DNA from: Nocardioides sp.
GTDB taxonomy: Bacteria > Actinomycetota > Actinomycetes > Propionibacteriales > Nocardioidaceae
NCBI GenBank assembly: GCA_021731205.1
Contig: JAKFXV010000192.1
Location: forward strand, 1 to 7,174
DNA: 7,174 nucleotides
Direction of reading: 5' to 3'
In this document: positions 5,120 through 7,174 of the stretch, in pieces
Layout: the number at the start of each line of letters is the position of its first letter
How positions within the stretch are numbered: position 1 is the stretch's first letter
The notes under the pieces: generated by a model
Seen by the model: only the letters and a program-made list of their open reading frames with translations
Database searches by the model: none
What the model was told of the DNA's origin: nothing
Program-made: the position numbers and the translations under genes

Positions 5120-7065
5120 CCGTGCAGACCCCGCACGAGCTGCGGACCCTGATGGGTGAGTCGTTCACCTTGAGCGACCAGCAGTGGCAGATCGTGTCCG
5201 CGCCGCTGGAGCCGGCGGTGGTGATCGCGGGGGCCGGTTCCGGCAAGACCTCGGTGATGGCCGCGCGAGTGATCTACCTGGTCGCGAACGGGGTCGTCAC
5301 TCCCGACCAGGTGCTCGGACTGACGTTCACCACGAAGGCCGCCGGCGAGCTGCGTGCGAAAGTGACGACGGCCTTGGGTGCGGCCGGGTTCGGCGCGATC
5401 GAGTCGGACGGCGAACTCCTCGAGCCGACCGTGACGACGTACAACGCCTACGCCTCCAGGCTGCTCACCGAGCACGGCTTGCGGATCGGTCACGAACCCG
5501 ACACCCGGGTGATGGCAGACGCGATGCGCTACCAGGTGGCCGCCCGGGCGATCGCCCGGCACCGCAAGCCGGTGCGGGCGCTCAGCGAGCATCCGCCGAC
5601 GGTCATCAACAACATCCTCGAGCTCGATGCCCAGCTCAGCGAGCACCTCGTGACGCCCGAGCAGGTGCGCGCCCATGACGCGGCGGTCGCGGTCGCGGCC
5701 GACGCTGCGCTGGCGGCCGGCCCGAAAGGCGGTCTGGTGGAGTTGCTCAGTGCGATCGGTCGCCGTGACGAGCTGCTCGACCTGGTGGAGGGCTACCGCG
5801 CCTGCAAGCAGGAGTGGGGGCTGATCGACTTCTCCGACCAGATCGCCCTTGCTGCCCGTCTGGTCGACCATCACGGTGAGGTCGGACGGCTCGAGCGGGC
5901 GCAGTTCCCGGTCGTGTTGCTCGACGAATACCAAGACACCTCGGTCGCCCAGGCCACGATGTTGTCGCGGCTCTTCTCCGGCACGTCCGCTGCGACCGGG
6001 CGGGGGCACGCGGTGATGGCGGTCGGTGATCCGCAGCAGGCGATCTACGGTTGGCGGGGGGCATCGGTCTCCAACATCTTGTCGTTCGGTCGCACGTTCC
6101 CGACGGCGACCGGCGACGACGTCCCGGCGTACCCGCTGACGACGAGTCAGCGATCCGACCGGCGCATCCTACAGGTCGCGAACGCCGTGGCGGCGCCGTT
6201 GCTCGGCTCGCAGGCCGCGGTCCGGCCCCTCGACCCCCGCTCCGACGCGGGCACGGGGGAGGTCCACACGATCGTCCACGAGACCTATCCCGACGAACTG
6301 GCATGGCTCGCGGAGGCAGTCGCCCGGACGCACGCGGACGGAGTGTCCTGGCGCGAGATCGGGGTGCTGACCCGGGACAACGCCCACGCCGCGGCCGTCT
6401 TCGACGAGCTTTCCAGGGCCGGGATCCCGGTCGAGATCGTGGGGCTCAAGGGTCTGCTTGCGCTGCCGGAGGTGTCCGAGGTGGTGGCCACGTTGACCCT
6501 GCTGCTCGACCTGACGGCCAACGCGGCACTGCTCCAGCTGCTGACCGGTCCGCGTTGGGCGATCGGGCCGCGCGATCTGGCGCTGCTCGGTCGCCGCGCC
6601 AAGCACCTCGCGAGGATCCACGGATGGACCGAGACCCGACGGCCGGGAGCCACCCTCGCCGAGGACATCGAGGCCGCCGTCTCCGGCGCCGATCCGGTCG
6701 AGATCACAGCTCTGAGCGACGCGCTCGACGACCCGGGCGACGCGGCGTACTCCCCGGCGGCTCGAGAACGGTTCGCACTGCTGGCCTCCGAGCTGCGCGG
6801 GCTGCGCGCGCACACGGCCGACCCGGTGATCGAGCTCGTACGCCGGATCATCGAGGTCACCGGCATCGACATCGAGCTGGCGTCGTCGAACTCGGAGGCG
6901 GCCCGGGCGCGGCGTGAGAACCTCGACCTGTTCGTCAAGGCGGTCGCGGACTTCCAGTCCTTCGACGGCGATGTGACGCTGGCTGCGTTGTTGGCCTACC
7001 TCACCGCCGAGGACGAACAGGGCAACGGGCTGGATGTCGCTACCCCCAGGCATCGGATTCGGTGA
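5116..7065 (+). CDS. adnB: AdnB-type ATP-dependent helicase-nuclease subunit, motor domain (frame broken at 7043-7047)
   Basis: The gene starts at a GTG whose last two bases begin the adnA stop (GTGA, four-base overlap), which indicates translational coupling. As sequenced it gives 649 residues. It has a Q motif (FTLSDQQWQIV, from residue 17), Walker A G39-AGSGK44-T45, motif Ia L69-TFTTK74, Walker B D270-EYQD274, motif III G304-DPQQAIYGWRG315 and motif IV TTSQR346-S. The stretch LLTGPRWAIGPRDLALLGRR in the 2B-like region is typical of actinobacterial AdnB. In mycobacteria AdnB is the leading motor of the AdnAB resection complex, and full-length AdnB is roughly 1050-1100 residues. Here the frame fails after T643-P644 and ends in five unrelated residues and a TGA at 7063. 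Motifs V and VI and the nuclease domain are therefore lost from this frame. The expected sequence continues at once in the next frame (7047 onward), so the true gene almost certainly spans both. Confidence 0.9.
   Translation: MTVQTPHELRTLMGESFTLSDQQWQIVSAPLEPAVVIAGAGSGKTSVMAARVIYLVANGVVTPDQVLGLTFTTKAAGELRAKVTTALGAAGFGAIESDGELLEPTVTTYNAYASRLLTEHGLRIGHEPDTRVMADAMRYQVAARAIARHRKPVRALSEHPPTVINNILELDAQLSEHLVTPEQVRAHDAAVAVAADAALAAGPKGGLVELLSAIGRRDELLDLVEGYRACKQEWGLIDFSDQIALAARLVDHHGEVGRLERAQFPVVLLDEYQDTSVAQATMLSRLFSGTSAATGRGHAVMAVGDPQQAIYGWRGASVSNILSFGRTFPTATGDDVPAYPLTTSQRSDRRILQVANAVAAPLLGSQAAVRPLDPRSDAGTGEVHTIVHETYPDELAWLAEAVARTHADGVSWREIGVLTRDNAHAAAVFDELSRAGIPVEIVGLKGLLALPEVSEVVATLTLLLDLTANAALLQLLTGPRWAIGPRDLALLGRRAKHLARIHGWTETRRPGATLAEDIEAAVSGADPVEITALSDALDDPGDAAYSPAARERFALLASELRGLRAHTADPVIELVRRIIEVTGIDIELASSNSEAARARRENLDLFVKAVADFQSFDGDVTLAALLAYLTAEDEQGNGLDVATPRHRIR
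7043..7047 (+). other. Frameshift site in adnB (five-C run where six are expected)
   Basis: The upstream frame reads ATP and then goes off into RHRIR and a stop. If the C-run had six bases, it would read ATPQASDSVKLLTVHRAKGL, the normal approach to SF1 motif V. The break is in a homopolymer, where indel errors are common. It could also be a real mutation. Confidence 0.85.
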
Positions 7066-7174
7066 AGCTGCTGACCGTGCATCGGGCGAAGGGGCTCGAG
7101 TTCGACGCGGTGTTCCTGCCCGGGGTCTGCGACGAGCGTTTCCCCAACACCCGGATCCGCAAGCAGTGGACCAC
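7047..7174 (+). CDS. adnB: Continuation of adnB in the shifted frame (motif V region; runs off right edge)
   Basis: Read in the frame starting at 7047 this gives 42 residues beginning QASDSVKLLTVHRAKGLEFD and continuing AVFLPGVCDERFPN. VKLLTVHRAKGLE is the canonical motif V of UvrD-family helicases, and VFLPGVCDERFP is the strand and loop that follow it. There is no start codon or ribosome binding site of its own, so it is not a separate gene. It is the rest of adnB displaced by one base. Motif VI and the C-terminal nuclease lie beyond the window. Confidence 0.88.

Noticed and set aside
7042..7048. Programmed -1 frameshift making two AdnB products
   Set aside because: One-base slippage on the C-run would restore the frame, but there is no proper slippery heptamer and AdnB is normally a single uninterrupted protein; a sequence error or mutation is simpler.

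Overview
The window is strongly GC-rich chromosomal DNA with G/C-ending codons, GTG as well as ATG starts, tightly packed genes and weak Shine-Dalgarno sequences. With an adjacent AdnA-type and AdnB-type helicase-nuclease pair, this points to a high-GC actinobacterium. The genus cannot be fixed from this sequence; Propionibacteriales is one possibility but is only an impression.

Layout. On the minus strand at the left edge lie the first 56 codons of a zinc-independent-looking medium-chain (quinone-oxidoreductase-type) oxidoreductase, running off the window. Twenty bases upstream of it, in the same orientation, is a complete thiol peroxidase gene (tpx). A 524-base divergent intergenic region (683-1206) follows, rich in secondary structure. 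It holds four TGTGGA/TCCACA hexamers whose centres are exactly 21 bp apart, several hairpins including a strong GC-rich one at 1095-1131, and a pyrimidine-rich leader. On the plus strand come a PlsC-type 1-acyl-glycerol-3-phosphate acyltransferase gene, adnA (about 1064 residues, complete) and adnB (GTG start overlapping the adnA stop by four bases), which runs off the right edge.

How the genes work together. AdnA and AdnB each combine a UvrD-like motor with a RecB-like nuclease and form the heterodimeric end-resection enzyme that processes double-strand breaks in mycobacteria and other actinobacteria. The GTGA overlap here fits translational coupling of the two subunits. plsC (phospholipid synthesis) lies 40 bases upstream of adnA and may share its transcript without a functional link. 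tpx and the oxidoreductase may form a small redox operon reading the other way.

Most notable observations. First, adnB is broken in this sequence by an apparent one-base loss in a C-run at 7043-7047, six codons before helicase motif V; the reading frame resumes perfectly in the next frame. A sequencing or assembly error is the most likely cause. Second, the 21-bp-phased hexamer array in the divergent region carries the conserved core of a DnaA box and has no explanation in the annotated genes. I see no mobile element, CRISPR array, tRNA or rRNA. No clearly new enzymatic system is evident.
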